NCBI GenBank assembly: GCA_049520515.1 | Contig: JBEKPS010000001.1 | Coordinates: forward strand, 603,592-667,591 | DNA length: 64,000 nt | From: JAFAMS01 sp049520515 | GTDB lineage: Bacteria; Vulcanimicrobiota; Vulcanimicrobiia; Vulcanimicrobiales; Vulcanimicrobiaceae | Direction of reading: 5' to 3' | Shown: positions 42,626-51,389 of the stretch, in pieces | Numbering within the stretch: the stretch's first letter is position 1 | Layout of the letters: each line of letters begins with the position of its first letter | The notes under the pieces: model-generated | The model's database searches: none | Told to the model about the DNA's origin: nothing | The model's input: the letters and a program-made list of their open reading frames with translations, nothing else | Program-made: the position numbers and the translations under genes

Positions 42626-43063
42626 CTAGTAAATGGCGGTTTGGATCCGGGAGTATCTCCGCTGGATGCCGGTATTGTCGTCGACGACGATCATCGTGTC
42701 GCCGGAAACGTAATAATGCCAGATCGCGCCGTCTTGGCCGAGATTATCGCTGAACGTTAGTTTCATGATCCCGGGCACAGGCGTCGTGTACACGCCGTTG
42801 CCAATCCACGTTTCGCTGGCTCTTGTTTTGAGCTCGCGACGCGTGCGCTCGAGTTGAATGTTGCCGTTGGCGGAGATCGTCAGCAGCACGTTCTCTTCGT
42901 AGTAATACGGCGGCTGGAGATCTTTATCGAATCCCTTGAGCGTTGAGCCCCACTTGCCGACGATATTTTGCGTCCCCGGCGCCATCAGCCCACTCTGCGC
43001 GTTCGCGGCACCGGCCACGATCAAGCACAGCAGTAGCGCAAGAACGCCGATACGCGGTTTCAT
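42626..43063 (-). CDS. Small secreted hypothetical protein
   Basis: 145 residues with a Sec signal (IGVLALLLCLIVAGAANAQ). The body is NIVGKWGSTLKGF, YYYEENVLLTISANGNIQLERT, WIGNGVYTTPVPGIMKLTF, GAIWHYYVSGDTMIVVDDNTGI: a lipocalin-like beta sheet with NIVGKW as in DUF2147-type proteins. Its start overlaps the stop of the sugar permease (ATGA), so it is co-transcribed with the ABC transporter. Confidence 0.7.
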   Translation of the reverse strand: MKPRIGVLALLLCLIVAGAANAQSGLMAPGTQNIVGKWGSTLKGFDKDLQPPYYYEENVLLTISANGNIQLERTRRELKTRASETWIGNGVYTTPVPGIMKLTFSDNLGQDGAIWHYYVSGDTMIVVDDNTGIQRRYSRIQTAIY

Positions 43064-44118
43064 ATGCGTGCCGCGAGCCGTTTGCGCAGCTCTTCGATAA
43101 TGAGCGCACTCACGATGACGACGCCGAGAACGACCTGCTGCGTGTAGGACTCGATTCCGATAAGGTCCATGACATTGTTGAGGACACCGATGAAGAGCGC
43201 TCCGAAAAAGGTATTGATAATCATACCACGGCCGCCGAACAAGCTGGTACCGCCGACGACGACAGCCGCGATCGCGTTCAGCTCGAAGCCCACGCCTGTC
43301 TGCGGGGAGCCCGAACTGAAGCGGGCCATCAGCAACAGGCCGCCGATTGCAGCCAGAGCGCCCGAGATGACATAGACCATCGTCTTGACGGTCCCAACCT
43401 TGATACCGGCCAGCCGCGCCGCTTCTTCGTTGCCGCCTATGGCATAGACGTAACGGCCGAAACGCGTACGCCCGAGTATGATCGCGAAGACGATGACGAT
43501 CACGGCCATCCAGATCACCGCGATCGGAATTCCCGGCAGGCGCAAATACGAGAGCGGACCGCTGAGAATATAGCCGATTCCGGTATTTTCGAACGTCTGA
43601 TAGGCGTGCGCGCTAAGCGCTACGGGTCGTCCGTTCGAGAGAATGTACGCAAAGCCGCGCGCGATGAGCATCATCGAGAGCGTTGTGATGAAGGGCGGCA
43701 AGCCAAGCCGCACGACCGGCGTCGCGCTCACGAGACCACAGAACCCGCCGAGCACGATGGCGACGATCACCGTCGCGATCAACAAGAGCGGTCCGGGTAA
43801 CGGCACGGCATTTGCGAAGAGCGCGCACACGACGCCGCCCAGACCGACCAGCGAACCGACGGAAAGATCGATGCCGGCAGTGATGATGACGAAGGTTTGT
43901 CCGACGGCAAGGATCGTGTTGTATGTGATCTGCCGCAGGACGTTTGTGATGTTGCCCGCGGTGAGGAAATCCCCGTGCGATGCGATGTCGACGATAACGA
44001 TAACGATCGCCAGAGCGATCAGCGCTACGATCGTGCGAAGGGTGGTCTTGCGCCGACGGGTCGCGAGAACCTCATCCGCTTGGGCGGTGAGTTTGTTCTC
44101 GAGCTCTGCTTGCGCCAT
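43060..44118 (-). CDS. Sugar ABC transporter permease (RbsC family)
   Basis: 352 residues, eight to ten helices. GITAGIDLSVGS-type segment (ITAGIDLSVGSLVGLGGVV), GGNEEAARLAGIKV coupling loop and VGGTSLFGGRGMI are RbsC/MglC/AraH signatures. The ATG overlaps the ATPase stop (TAATG). Together with the two genes upstream it forms a complete CUT2 importer. Confidence 0.94.
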   Translation of the reverse strand: MAQAELENKLTAQADEVLATRRRKTTLRTIVALIALAIVIVIVDIASHGDFLTAGNITNVLRQITYNTILAVGQTFVIITAGIDLSVGSLVGLGGVVCALFANAVPLPGPLLLIATVIVAIVLGGFCGLVSATPVVRLGLPPFITTLSMMLIARGFAYILSNGRPVALSAHAYQTFENTGIGYILSGPLSYLRLPGIPIAVIWMAVIVIVFAIILGRTRFGRYVYAIGGNEEAARLAGIKVGTVKTMVYVISGALAAIGGLLLMARFSSGSPQTGVGFELNAIAAVVVGGTSLFGGRGMIINTFFGALFIGVLNNVMDLIGIESYTQQVVLGVVIVSALIIEELRKRLAARI

Positions 44119-45614
44119 TAGGCCGCGGCTCCGGTCGCGACCGCGATCACCTTATCCGGGCTAGCGCTGTCATGCGAAAATTCGGCTTGCAATTTCCCCT
44201 CGCGAACGACAAACACGCGGTGCGACATACCGAGAACCTCGGGCAATTCGCTCGAGACCATGACGATCGCCGCGCCGTGCTTAATCAATTCAATCATCAG
44301 GCCATAAATCTCTGTTTTCGCGCCCACGTCGATGCCGCGCGTCGGCTCATCGAAGAGGAAGACGCGGGCTTTGCCAATCAGCCACTTTGCGAGCACGACT
44401 TTCTGCTGCGTACCGCCGGAAAGGTTGCGCGCGATTTGCTCGGTGGACGGCGTGCGGATGCGCAGTTCGGTAATCTCGCGGGTCGTGACGTCGATTTCTT
44501 TCGGCCGATCGATCAGCAGATCGCGTGCGACGAAGTCCTCGAGATGCGCGAGCGTCGTATTCTCGCGCACGGACATTCCGAGTACGAGTCCTTGAGCTTT
44601 TCGGTCTTCGGTAATGAGCGCAATACCGGCGCGAATTCCACTCGAGGGTGAGACGATGCGCTTCTGCTGTCCGTCAACACGGACGCTGCCGCTCTGTGGA
44701 ACGTCGGCGCCTGCGATGGCGCGCACGATCGACGTACGTCCCGCGCCGACCAAGCCTGCAAGACCGATAATCTCTCCGGCATGAACGTCGAAGCTCACGC
44801 CCGCTACGATGCCGCTCCGCAAGTCTTTGACCTCGAGAACGACCGGAGCGTCGCCCGGGACAGCCGGCAGATCCGGAAAGTGCGTGTCGAGCGTACGGCC
44901 GACCATGAGGTTGACCATCTTATCGCGCGGCATATCCGCAAGCGGCGCCGTTTCAATTGAGTGACCGTCGCGCAAGATCGTGATTCGATCGACGATCTGC
45001 GGTAGCTCCTCGAGCCGGTGGGAGATGTAGATGAACGAAACGCCGCCGGCTTTGAGCGAACGGATCAGCTTGAAGAGATTGTCTATCTCGCGCTCGGTTA
45101 GCGCGGCAGTCGGCTCGTCGAGAACCAGGACGCGCGCTTTGCGCGCAATCGCCTTGCAGATCTCGATCATCTGCTGCTGTGCAACCGAAAGGAAACGGGT
45201 AGGCTGATCGAGCGGAAGCGTTACGCCGAGCTTCGCGAGCGCTTCGGTACCGATTTGAATCGCAGCCTTCGTGTCGAGGAAGATTCCCCGGAGCGGCTCG
45301 TGTCCGAGCATGATGTTTTGAACCGCATTGAGATCAGGGACGAGATTGAATTCTTGATAGATCATCCCGATGCCGAGATTTTCGGCGTCGCGAGGCCCGT
45401 TGATCGTCACGACCTTACCGTCGACTTCGATGGTTCCCGAATCCGCGGGTTGCGCGCCCGCGAGAATCTTCATCAAGGTCGATTTGCCGGCGCCGTTTTC
45501 ACCAACGAGCGCATGGACTTCGCCGGCGCTGACGTCGAGATCGACGCCGCTTAGCGCCTTAACGCCGGGAAACGTTTTGACGATCCCGCGCATCCGAAGC
45601 AGCGGGCTATCCAT
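44118..45614 (-). CDS. Sugar ABC transporter ATPase, double domain (RbsA/MglA family)
   Basis: 498 residues. The first nucleotide domain has GENGAGKSTLMKILAG and FLSVAQQQMIEICKAI, with VLVLDEPTAALTE. The second has the variant P-loop GLVGAGRTSIVRAI, as usual for CUT2 ATPases, and NLSGGTQQKVVLAKWL with FLFDEPTRGIDVGAK. It drives import through the permease at 43060-44118. Confidence 0.95.
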   Translation of the reverse strand: MDSPLLRMRGIVKTFPGVKALSGVDLDVSAGEVHALVGENGAGKSTLMKILAGAQPADSGTIEVDGKVVTINGPRDAENLGIGMIYQEFNLVPDLNAVQNIMLGHEPLRGIFLDTKAAIQIGTEALAKLGVTLPLDQPTRFLSVAQQQMIEICKAIARKARVLVLDEPTAALTEREIDNLFKLIRSLKAGGVSFIYISHRLEELPQIVDRITILRDGHSIETAPLADMPRDKMVNLMVGRTLDTHFPDLPAVPGDAPVVLEVKDLRSGIVAGVSFDVHAGEIIGLAGLVGAGRTSIVRAIAGADVPQSGSVRVDGQQKRIVSPSSGIRAGIALITEDRKAQGLVLGMSVRENTTLAHLEDFVARDLLIDRPKEIDVTTREITELRIRTPSTEQIARNLSGGTQQKVVLAKWLIGKARVFLFDEPTRGIDVGAKTEIYGLMIELIKHGAAIVMVSSELPEVLGMSHRVFVVREGKLQAEFSHDSASPDKVIAVATGAAA

Positions 45615-45617
45615 AAA

Positions 45618-46553
45618 TTACTTGATGTTCGCTTTCGTGAACTGACCGACGTTGACGGCGATGCGTTTTTCCGGCGTCTTACCGCCGAAATAATCATGGA
45701 TCGCATCGATCGTCAGCTTACCGATGTCTTCCGGATGCTGAACGGCATCGCCGTACATCGCGCCCTGTTGAATTGCGGTGCGCGCCTCCGGCGTCGCATC
45801 GAACCCAACGATGATGATCTTGCCGGTGAGGTTCGCAGCTTGAACAGCTTTGGCCGCACCCAGCGCCGAGTCGTCGTTGATGCCGAAAACGGCGCGCAGA
45901 TCTTTGTGCGACTGTAAGAGATCTTCCATAACGGAGCTGGCTTTGTCGCGTTGGCCGCCGCCGCTAATGTCTGCGACAATCTTGGCGCTCGGGCAGCCTG
46001 AGGCGATCGCTTCCTTAAAGCCTTTGACGCGATCTTGCACGCTCGTCACTTCGGGCTCGTCGATGATCGCAACCGGACCCGGGTTGCTCCCCATTCCGGC
46101 GCAGATCAATTTGCCGGCCTGTTCGCCACCCTGCACGTTGTCGCTTGCGATGTGCGCGACGACGTCGCCGACGTTCGATGTGCTCGCAATGTCGGCGGTG
46201 AACACCGGGATCTTCGCGTTGTTGGCCTCGACGATCGCGCTGCCGATGGCTTGCGAGTCGTATGGCGTGAGCACGATCGCATCGACGTGCTGCGAAATAA
46301 AGTCTTCGACTTGCGATTGCTGCTTAGAGTTGTCGCGGCTGGCATCGACGACTTTGAGCGTGTAACCGTACTTGGAGGCCTCGGCCTGCATCCCGTTCTG
46401 CATGTCCTGGTAGAACTGGGCTTCGCGATTTTGAATCGACACGCCGATCGTTTTGGAACCGGACGACGACGAGCTGGTCGCTGCGGGTTTGTTGCAGCCC
46501 GCGGCGAGAACCGCTGCGACCATAAAGGCGGCGAGTACGGTTGTTTTCATCAA
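45618..46553 (-). CDS. Sugar ABC transporter substrate-binding lipoprotein (RbsB family)
   Basis: 311 residues with a lipobox (VAAVLAAGCNKP). KTIGVSIQNREAQFYQDMQNGMQAEASKYGYTLKVVDASRD is the RbsB-type first strand and helix; VFGINDDSALGAAKAV and IIVGFDATPEA are the hinge regions. The ligand is probably a sugar or polyol, not determinable. First gene of the operon SBP-ATPase-permease-small secreted protein. Confidence 0.93.
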   Translation of the reverse strand: MMKTTVLAAFMVAAVLAAGCNKPAATSSSSSGSKTIGVSIQNREAQFYQDMQNGMQAEASKYGYTLKVVDASRDNSKQQSQVEDFISQHVDAIVLTPYDSQAIGSAIVEANNAKIPVFTADIASTSNVGDVVAHIASDNVQGGEQAGKLICAGMGSNPGPVAIIDEPEVTSVQDRVKGFKEAIASGCPSAKIVADISGGGQRDKASSVMEDLLQSHKDLRAVFGINDDSALGAAKAVQAANLTGKIIIVGFDATPEARTAIQQGAMYGDAVQHPEDIGKLTIDAIHDYFGGKTPEKRIAVNVGQFTKANIK

Positions 46554-46565
46554 TGAAGCGCTTCG

Positions 46566-47765
46566 CTATACGCGGGCAGCGCTGCCTGCTTCAGCGAGCG
46601 CTTTTTCCAAATCGTTTGTGATGTCGCGCGCATCTTCGATACCGCAGGAGAGCCGAAGCGTCGAATCGCTGACGCCAAGCGCGTTGCGCTGCTGTTCCGA
46701 CAACATACGGTGCGAGGAGCGCACGCTGTATGAGATCGTCGTTGCCACTTCGCCGAGGCTGTGGACGATTTGGACGCGCTTGAGCGCGCGCAGAAAGGCG
46801 GCCACCATTTGCTTGCCGCCGCGCACGTCGAATGTCAGCATACCGCCCATGCCGCGCGGATAGAGCCGCTTTGCAAGCTCGTGCTGCGGATGCGTACCGA
46901 GCGACGGATGATAGACCGCCGCGATCGCATCATGTTGCGCCAAAAAGCCAGCAATAGCTTGGGCATTTTCGCTATGCCGCGCCATGCGCAGTGCGAGCGT
47001 TCGCAAGCCCCGCAGCGCCAGCCACGCATCGAAGTGCGAGATCGGCGCGCCCCGGCGTACGACCCAGGCTCGGGCGGGCTCGATCAGGTCGCGCCGTCCG
47101 GAAAGAACGCCGCAGCCAACGTCCGCGTGGCCACCGATATATTTGCCGACGCTGTGGAGAACTAGGTCGGCGCCGAGCTCGAGGGGCCGTCCCAGAATCG
47201 GCGTCGTGAAGGTCGCATCGACGGTGCAAATGGCACCTGCCGCGTGCGCCAAACGGGTCGTCGCTTCGAGGTCGGTGACTTTGATCAGCGGATTGGTCAG
47301 GGTCTCAACGTGAACGACCCGAGTCGGTCTGGCTGCCAGGGCGCTTTTAAGCGCTTCTAGGTCGCCCTGTGGAGCAAAAACGACCTCAACGCCTCGTTGT
47401 CGATAGTCTTTCTCAAGTAAATCGTAGGTGCCACCGTAAAGTTCAGTGCTGGCGACGATGCGATCGCCGGCTTTGAGCAGCGGTCCCCAGGCGGCATCGA
47501 TCGCGGCCATTCCTGAGGCGGTAGCAATTGCGGCTTCCGCTCCCTCCAATTCTGCGATTGCATCGGCGAATTGCGCAGCATTTGGACCACCATAGCGTCC
47601 ATAAATCGCGCCTTTTTCCTCGCCTGAATAGATCGCTTCCATCTCATCCAGGTCGCGAAAAACGTAGGACGATGCAGCATATAATGGCGGCGAAGATGCG
47701 GGATTTGTCGGATTTGTAAAGCGACCGGCGTGTACCGCAGCGGTATCAACGTGTTCGTTATCCAC
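46566..47765 (-). CDS. Trans-sulfuration PLP enzyme (cystathionine gamma-synthase / O-acetylhomoserine sulfhydrylase type)
   Basis: 399 residues from GTG 47765. TAAVHAGRFTNPTNPASSPPLYAASSYVF is the family opening; YGRYGGPNAAQFADAIAELEGAEAAIATASGMAAI and VDATFTTPILGRPLELGADLVLHSVGKYIGGHADV contain the PLP contacts and the Schiff-base Lys. The exact reaction (synthase, lyase or sulfhydrylase) cannot be fixed from sequence alone. The frame is open to 47894, but the extra N-terminus is not family-like. It has a stop 12 bp from the start of the sugar-binding protein. Confidence 0.88.
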   Translation of the reverse strand: MDNEHVDTAAVHAGRFTNPTNPASSPPLYAASSYVFRDLDEMEAIYSGEEKGAIYGRYGGPNAAQFADAIAELEGAEAAIATASGMAAIDAAWGPLLKAGDRIVASTELYGGTYDLLEKDYRQRGVEVVFAPQGDLEALKSALAARPTRVVHVETLTNPLIKVTDLEATTRLAHAAGAICTVDATFTTPILGRPLELGADLVLHSVGKYIGGHADVGCGVLSGRRDLIEPARAWVVRRGAPISHFDAWLALRGLRTLALRMARHSENAQAIAGFLAQHDAIAAVYHPSLGTHPQHELAKRLYPRGMGGMLTFDVRGGKQMVAAFLRALKRVQIVHSLGEVATTISYSVRSSHRMLSEQQRNALGVSDSTLRLSCGIEDARDITNDLEKALAEAGSAARV

Positions 47766-47975
47766 AGCGCTGCCGGAAAGGCCTGTGGGCTGTGTGGAGA
47801 AGGCGAAATCTGTGCATTTTAGACCGGTTTTTGGAGTCTCATTGAGTAGCAGATACGAGTTCGGGACCCGGCGACGTTCGTCTTTCCGGGCCAAAAAAGG
47901 ACTGCGGCCTGTTCTGCTCAGAAATGTGGTCGCGATGTTTTCTCATCTACCGTGCCCGCGCCGACCGTTCGTCTT

Positions 47976-48074
47976 GCCCATGCACCTCGCATTGGGCTTC
48001 GACGCTTTTGGCTGAGCGACGAAGCGAAGATTGAGGAGCATGGGCGCGCCGGAAACGGCGCGCTCTTCTTTTTT
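47976..48074 (+). promoter_or_regulatory. Structured leader ending in an intrinsic terminator, upstream of the GNAT gene
   Basis: Within the 322-bp gap 47766-48087. GCCCATGC (47976-47983) can pair with GCATGGGC (48038-48045), enclosing an inner hairpin (GCTTCGaCGCT / AGCGaCGAAGC). Directly after it GCGCGCCG-GAAA-CGGCGCGC (48044-48063) is followed by TCTTCTTTTTT, a strong terminator. The GGAGAG ribosome site and GTG start come right after. The arrangement resembles a riboswitch or attenuator; no known class recognised. The part 47766-47975 shows nothing else. Confidence 0.6.
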
Positions 48075-48087
48075 CCGGAGAGATATC

Positions 48088-48555
48088 GTGATCGACATGC
48101 AATCGAAGATCGTCCTACGTGCCGCCCAGGCAGCTGACGCCTGGGATCTCGCTGGCCTGCGCTTTGCAAGCCTCCTCGAGATGGGTCTATGCACCCCGCC
48201 GGAGCGCGACCGATTTCTGCCGCGTGCCGCAAGCGAGCTCTTCGAATTGCTTTCGCACGACCGTATGGCCGCGTGGCTCTTGCTTGAAGACGGCGTCCTG
48301 AGCGGTTGCGCGTGCGTGCTCTTCTGGAATCGCCTGCCCTATCCGTCGAGCTCGCTGCACGCTGAGGTTGCCGGAGTCTACGTCGCGCCGTCACTGCGCC
48401 GCCGTGGTTACGCAACGGAGCTCGTCCGTGAAGCGGTCGCGAGCGCCCGCGCACGCGGCGTCCGTAAAATCACGCTGAGCCCGACGGAAGTTGGACGCTC
48501 GATCTACGAACGCTTGGGATTCAATAGCGAATCGCACATGGCAATTCGCTCCTGA
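48088..48555 (+). CDS. GNAT family N-acetyltransferase
   Basis: 155 residues from GTG 48088, with GGAGAG 7 nt before it. VAGVYVAPSLRRRGYATELVREAVASARARG is the acetyl-CoA-binding motif A (R/Q-x-x-G-x-G/A) and LSPTEVGRSIYERLGF motif B. The acceptor is unknown. Longer frames start at 48031, but a terminator lies there, so the later start is better. Confidence 0.88.
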   Translation: MIDMQSKIVLRAAQAADAWDLAGLRFASLLEMGLCTPPERDRFLPRAASELFELLSHDRMAAWLLLEDGVLSGCACVLFWNRLPYPSSSLHAEVAGVYVAPSLRRRGYATELVREAVASARARGVRKITLSPTEVGRSIYERLGFNSESHMAIRS

Positions 48556-48568
48556 TTGTCGCCACCAT

Positions 48569-48596
48569 TGTCATCCCGAGCGAAGTCGAGGGACAG
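48569..48596 (+). repeat. 28-bp repeat, left copy (GTCATCCCGAGC type)
   Basis: The 28-bp sequence beginning TGTCATCCCGAGC and ending GAGGGACAG. Its exact reverse complement is at 49131-49158, on the other side of the DUF1648 gene. It resembles the widespread dispersed REP-like family around GTCATCCCGAGCGAAG. No target duplication or transposase seen. Confidence 0.85.
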
Positions 48597-48609
48597 CAAT
48601 AATCTCGAA

Positions 48610-49125
48610 CTACACTGCTTTTCGCATGCGCTGATTGTAGATTACCTTCGTAAGAATGATCACGCCGACGGCAGAAAGCGTTATCGGGGTTAAGCCAAGC
48701 TGTGGTTGACCCGTTATCGCACTTCGAATGACTATGATGTTCACCAGGAAAAACATTATCGTGAGCCACATTCGAACCCAAGCATTCATCTCGCGAACGA
48801 GCGAGACCATTCGCGGACGATTTTCGTCTGTAAGTTGAAGCTTCGCCGGAATGCGTGTCGTTGCAACAAGAAATATGTACACGAATATTGAGGCCGCAGA
48901 CGGAATCCATGCCGTCCACTTAGGGCCGAAGGCCTGCGCTTGCCCACTAAAGTTAAAGCTCGTCGGCATGACACTGGGCAGCGAATCATAGTAGAAAAGA
49001 GTGAGCACGATACAGCCGATTACTGAAACGATAGAGACAAAGTCGGGAAAACGGCGGCCTGCGAACATCTGATTCAGACTATCCGCGTTTCCTCGTTCAG
49101 TTTCAAGAACGCTGACTGTCGACAT
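48610..49125 (-). CDS. DUF1648-like small membrane protein
   Basis: 171 residues with four membrane helices. FYYDSLPSVMPTSFNFSGQAQAFGPKW is the DUF1648 pattern (PxHFxxxGxxxxxxxK). The family includes sporulation or immunity-associated membrane proteins (SdpI relatives), function mostly unknown. It is lone, with its own promoter side, and bracketed by the 28-bp inverted repeats, so it may have been moved as a unit. Confidence 0.8.
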   Translation of the reverse strand: MSTVSVLETERGNADSLNQMFAGRRFPDFVSIVSVIGCIVLTLFYYDSLPSVMPTSFNFSGQAQAFGPKWTAWIPSAASIFVYIFLVATTRIPAKLQLTDENRPRMVSLVREMNAWVRMWLTIMFFLVNIIVIRSAITGQPQLGLTPITLSAVGVIILTKVIYNQRMRKAV

Positions 49126-49130
49126 TTCCG

Positions 49131-49158
49131 CTGTCCCTCGACTTCGCTCGGGATGACA
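49131..49158 (-). repeat. 28-bp repeat, right copy, inverted
   Basis: Exact reverse complement of 48569-48596. The pair encloses the DUF1648 gene with 534 bp between them. Confidence 0.85.
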
Positions 49159-49283
49159 CCGGGGGCGTGATCGTGCCTGGCGGCTGCCCTTTGCGCGAAA
49201 TCGACTGCCAGCGGCAATCGAACGTGCGCCCGGCGACCGCGCCGCACCTTGCCATGCAACAATTTGTCGCGATAGACGATAGC

Positions 49284-50825
49284 GTGATCGCCCTTGCCCA
49301 TTCCGCTGCGATGCTCGGCATCGACGGCTATGTTGTGCGCGTCGAAGCCGACAGCGCGCCCGGGACGCCGAGTTGTACCATCACCGGTCTACCGGATCGC
49401 GCCCTGCGTGAAGCTCGCGATCGTATCCGTTCCGCGATTTTCAATTCCGGCTACATGTATCCGGCCGGGCGCGTGCTCGTGCACCTCAGTCCCGCCGACA
49501 TTCGCAAAGAAGGCCCGGCGTTCGATCTTGCCATCGCACTGGCTCTGCTCGCGATCGACGAACAAATCGATCGGCTCGCGCTGCAGAATTTCGTCTCACT
49601 CGGTGAGCTCGGCCTCGACGGGACGCTCAATCCGACCGCCGGATTGTTGCCGATGCTGCTGGGCGCGCGCCGCGCGCGATTCGCGAACATGATCATTCCG
49701 ACGGCAAGCCTGGAGGAAGCACTGCTCGTCGATGGGCTCGAGCTTTACGGCGTCGCGTCGCTCGGTGAAGCCGTCGCTGTCATCCAAGGGCACGGCGCAA
49801 AATATCGGGTTCACGGGCAATCATCCGCGAACGTCGCGCCAAAGCGTGCGCATCGCGGCGACTACGCCGATGTGCGTGGCCAACTCGGCGCGAAGCGTGC
49901 GCTCGAAATCGCAGCTGCAGGCGGCCACAATCTTCTTCTTGTCGGCCCTCCCGGTTGCGGCAAAACCATGCTCGCACAGCGGTTGCCGTCGATTCTGCCG
50001 CCGATGTCTTCGAACGAAGCGCTCGACGTGACGAAGATCTATTCGGTCGCCGGATTGCTCGGGCCGAAACCGCGCCTCGTTTCGGAACGTCCTTTTCGTT
50101 CGCCGCATCACACGATCAGTGAGGTCGCCCTCGTCGGCGGCGGCGCCGTGCCAAAGCCCGGGGAAATATCGCTCGCGCATCACGGCGTGCTGTTCCTCGA
50201 CGAGCTTCCGGAGTTTCGCCGCAGCGCGCTCGAGGTGATGCGACAACCGATCGAAGACGGAAACGTCACGATTGCACGCGCAGCGGGGACGTTCAACTAT
50301 CCCGCGCGCTTCATGCTCGTGGCGTCCATGAACCCATGTCCGTGCGGGATGCGCGGCTCGCGCGATGCCGATTGCCGTTGCGACGACGCGGTCGTCGCGA
50401 AATACGTCGCAAAACTTTCGGGGCCGCTGCTCGACCGCATCGATCTGCAAATTGAAGTCGGCCGCGTCACGTTCACCGAGATCAGCGAAGGGCCGCTGAT
50501 GGAATCCTCCGCCGCTATAAGAGCGCGCGTCGTCGCCGCGCGCGATCTGCAGCGAGAGCGTTACGCGAGCATCGGTCTCGAAAGCAATGCGGAGCTCGCG
50601 TCTGCGCAGGTGCGCGAATATTGCCGGCTCGATGATACCGCCTCCGTGCTGCTGAAAGAAGCCTGTGCCAAACGCCAATTCTCGGCACGCGCCTTCGACC
50701 GTATCGCGCGTGTCGCACGCACGATTGCCGATCTCGCGCAGAATCCCACGATCGCGCGCGAGCACATTGCCGAAGCGATTCGTTATCGTTCGCTCGAACG
50801 CATCGGCGGACGCAGAGTTGCTTAA
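49284..50825 (+). CDS. ComM/YifB family Mg-chelatase-like AAA+ ATPase
   Basis: 513 residues from GTG 49284 (VIALAHSAAMLGIDGYVVRVE matches the family opening). The frame is open from 49167. An N-terminal Lon-substrate-like domain (GLPDRALREARDRIRSAI, HLSPADIRKEGPAFDLAIALALL) is followed by the ATPase: Walker A LLVGPPGCGKTMLAQRLP, FRSPHHTISEVALVGGG, Walker B GVLFLDELPEF, and MNPCPCGMRGSRDADCRCD, a Cys cluster. ComM acts as a branch-migration helicase in natural transformation. Presence suggests competence capability, but no com genes are near. Confidence 0.94.
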   Translation: MIALAHSAAMLGIDGYVVRVEADSAPGTPSCTITGLPDRALREARDRIRSAIFNSGYMYPAGRVLVHLSPADIRKEGPAFDLAIALALLAIDEQIDRLALQNFVSLGELGLDGTLNPTAGLLPMLLGARRARFANMIIPTASLEEALLVDGLELYGVASLGEAVAVIQGHGAKYRVHGQSSANVAPKRAHRGDYADVRGQLGAKRALEIAAAGGHNLLLVGPPGCGKTMLAQRLPSILPPMSSNEALDVTKIYSVAGLLGPKPRLVSERPFRSPHHTISEVALVGGGAVPKPGEISLAHHGVLFLDELPEFRRSALEVMRQPIEDGNVTIARAAGTFNYPARFMLVASMNPCPCGMRGSRDADCRCDDAVVAKYVAKLSGPLLDRIDLQIEVGRVTFTEISEGPLMESSAAIRARVVAARDLQRERYASIGLESNAELASAQVREYCRLDDTASVLLKEACAKRQFSARAFDRIARVARTIADLAQNPTIAREHIAEAIRYRSLERIGGRRVA

Positions 50826-51373
50826 ACGGGCAGGTCGGTTCCGAGCAGTAGCTGCGGCAGCACTTTGAAGCTGTACGTACCGTCCGGTCGCGCGTCGATA
50901 ACCCAGACGAGATCGTAGCGATCCGGCCACTTCTCGGGAACGTTTGAGTTGAACACGCCCGCAATGAGCGGAATGTGCTTGTGCTCCCATGACACGAGGA
51001 CGACACCGTTCTGCGCCTTGATGTCGTCGGCGAGCGCCGCTTCCTCACCGACCGTAAACCGCTGATCGAGCGGCAGCTGGAGCTTACGCGACAGCGGCGT
51101 TACCGTCTGGACAGGCCGATGACTCTTATCCATGTCTGCTGCCGCTGGATCGTCGGCTTCCTTGTCGGGTGGCGATGCATAAATGTGCACCGGCGTCAGG
51201 ATCCCGTCTCGAGTCGGCGCAGCGAAAAACGAAACCAGTGCGCCGGCCCGCTCCCAGCCTTGAGGGATCAGCGAGTGAGGACACTCCGTCCCGTCTTCTT
51301 TGACGCCAAACGGCGGCGGTCCCAGCGATTTCTCACCGTGACGGATGAGCATAATTTTTGAAGGCCCCGGCAT
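50822..51373 (-). CDS. Histidine phosphatase superfamily protein
   Basis: 183 residues. The N-terminal LIRHGEK is the catalytic RHG motif; a second His comes in VLVSWEHKHIPLI. The domain is short, and the second-half core is shortened relative to typical phosphoglycerate-mutase relatives, like SixA-type members. Substrate unknown. Its stop overlaps that of the ComM gene (TTAA). Confidence 0.8.
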   Translation of the reverse strand: MPGPSKIMLIRHGEKSLGPPPFGVKEDGTECPHSLIPQGWERAGALVSFFAAPTRDGILTPVHIYASPPDKEADDPAAADMDKSHRPVQTVTPLSRKLQLPLDQRFTVGEEAALADDIKAQNGVVLVSWEHKHIPLIAGVFNSNVPEKWPDRYDLVWVIDARPDGTYSFKVLPQLLLGTDLPV

Positions 51374-51389
51374 GCCGGGACCTTCGCCA

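Noticed and set aside
49821..50990. 389-codon reverse-strand frame opposite the ComM-like gene.
   Set aside because: Shadow frame; the forward strand has all ATPase motifs.
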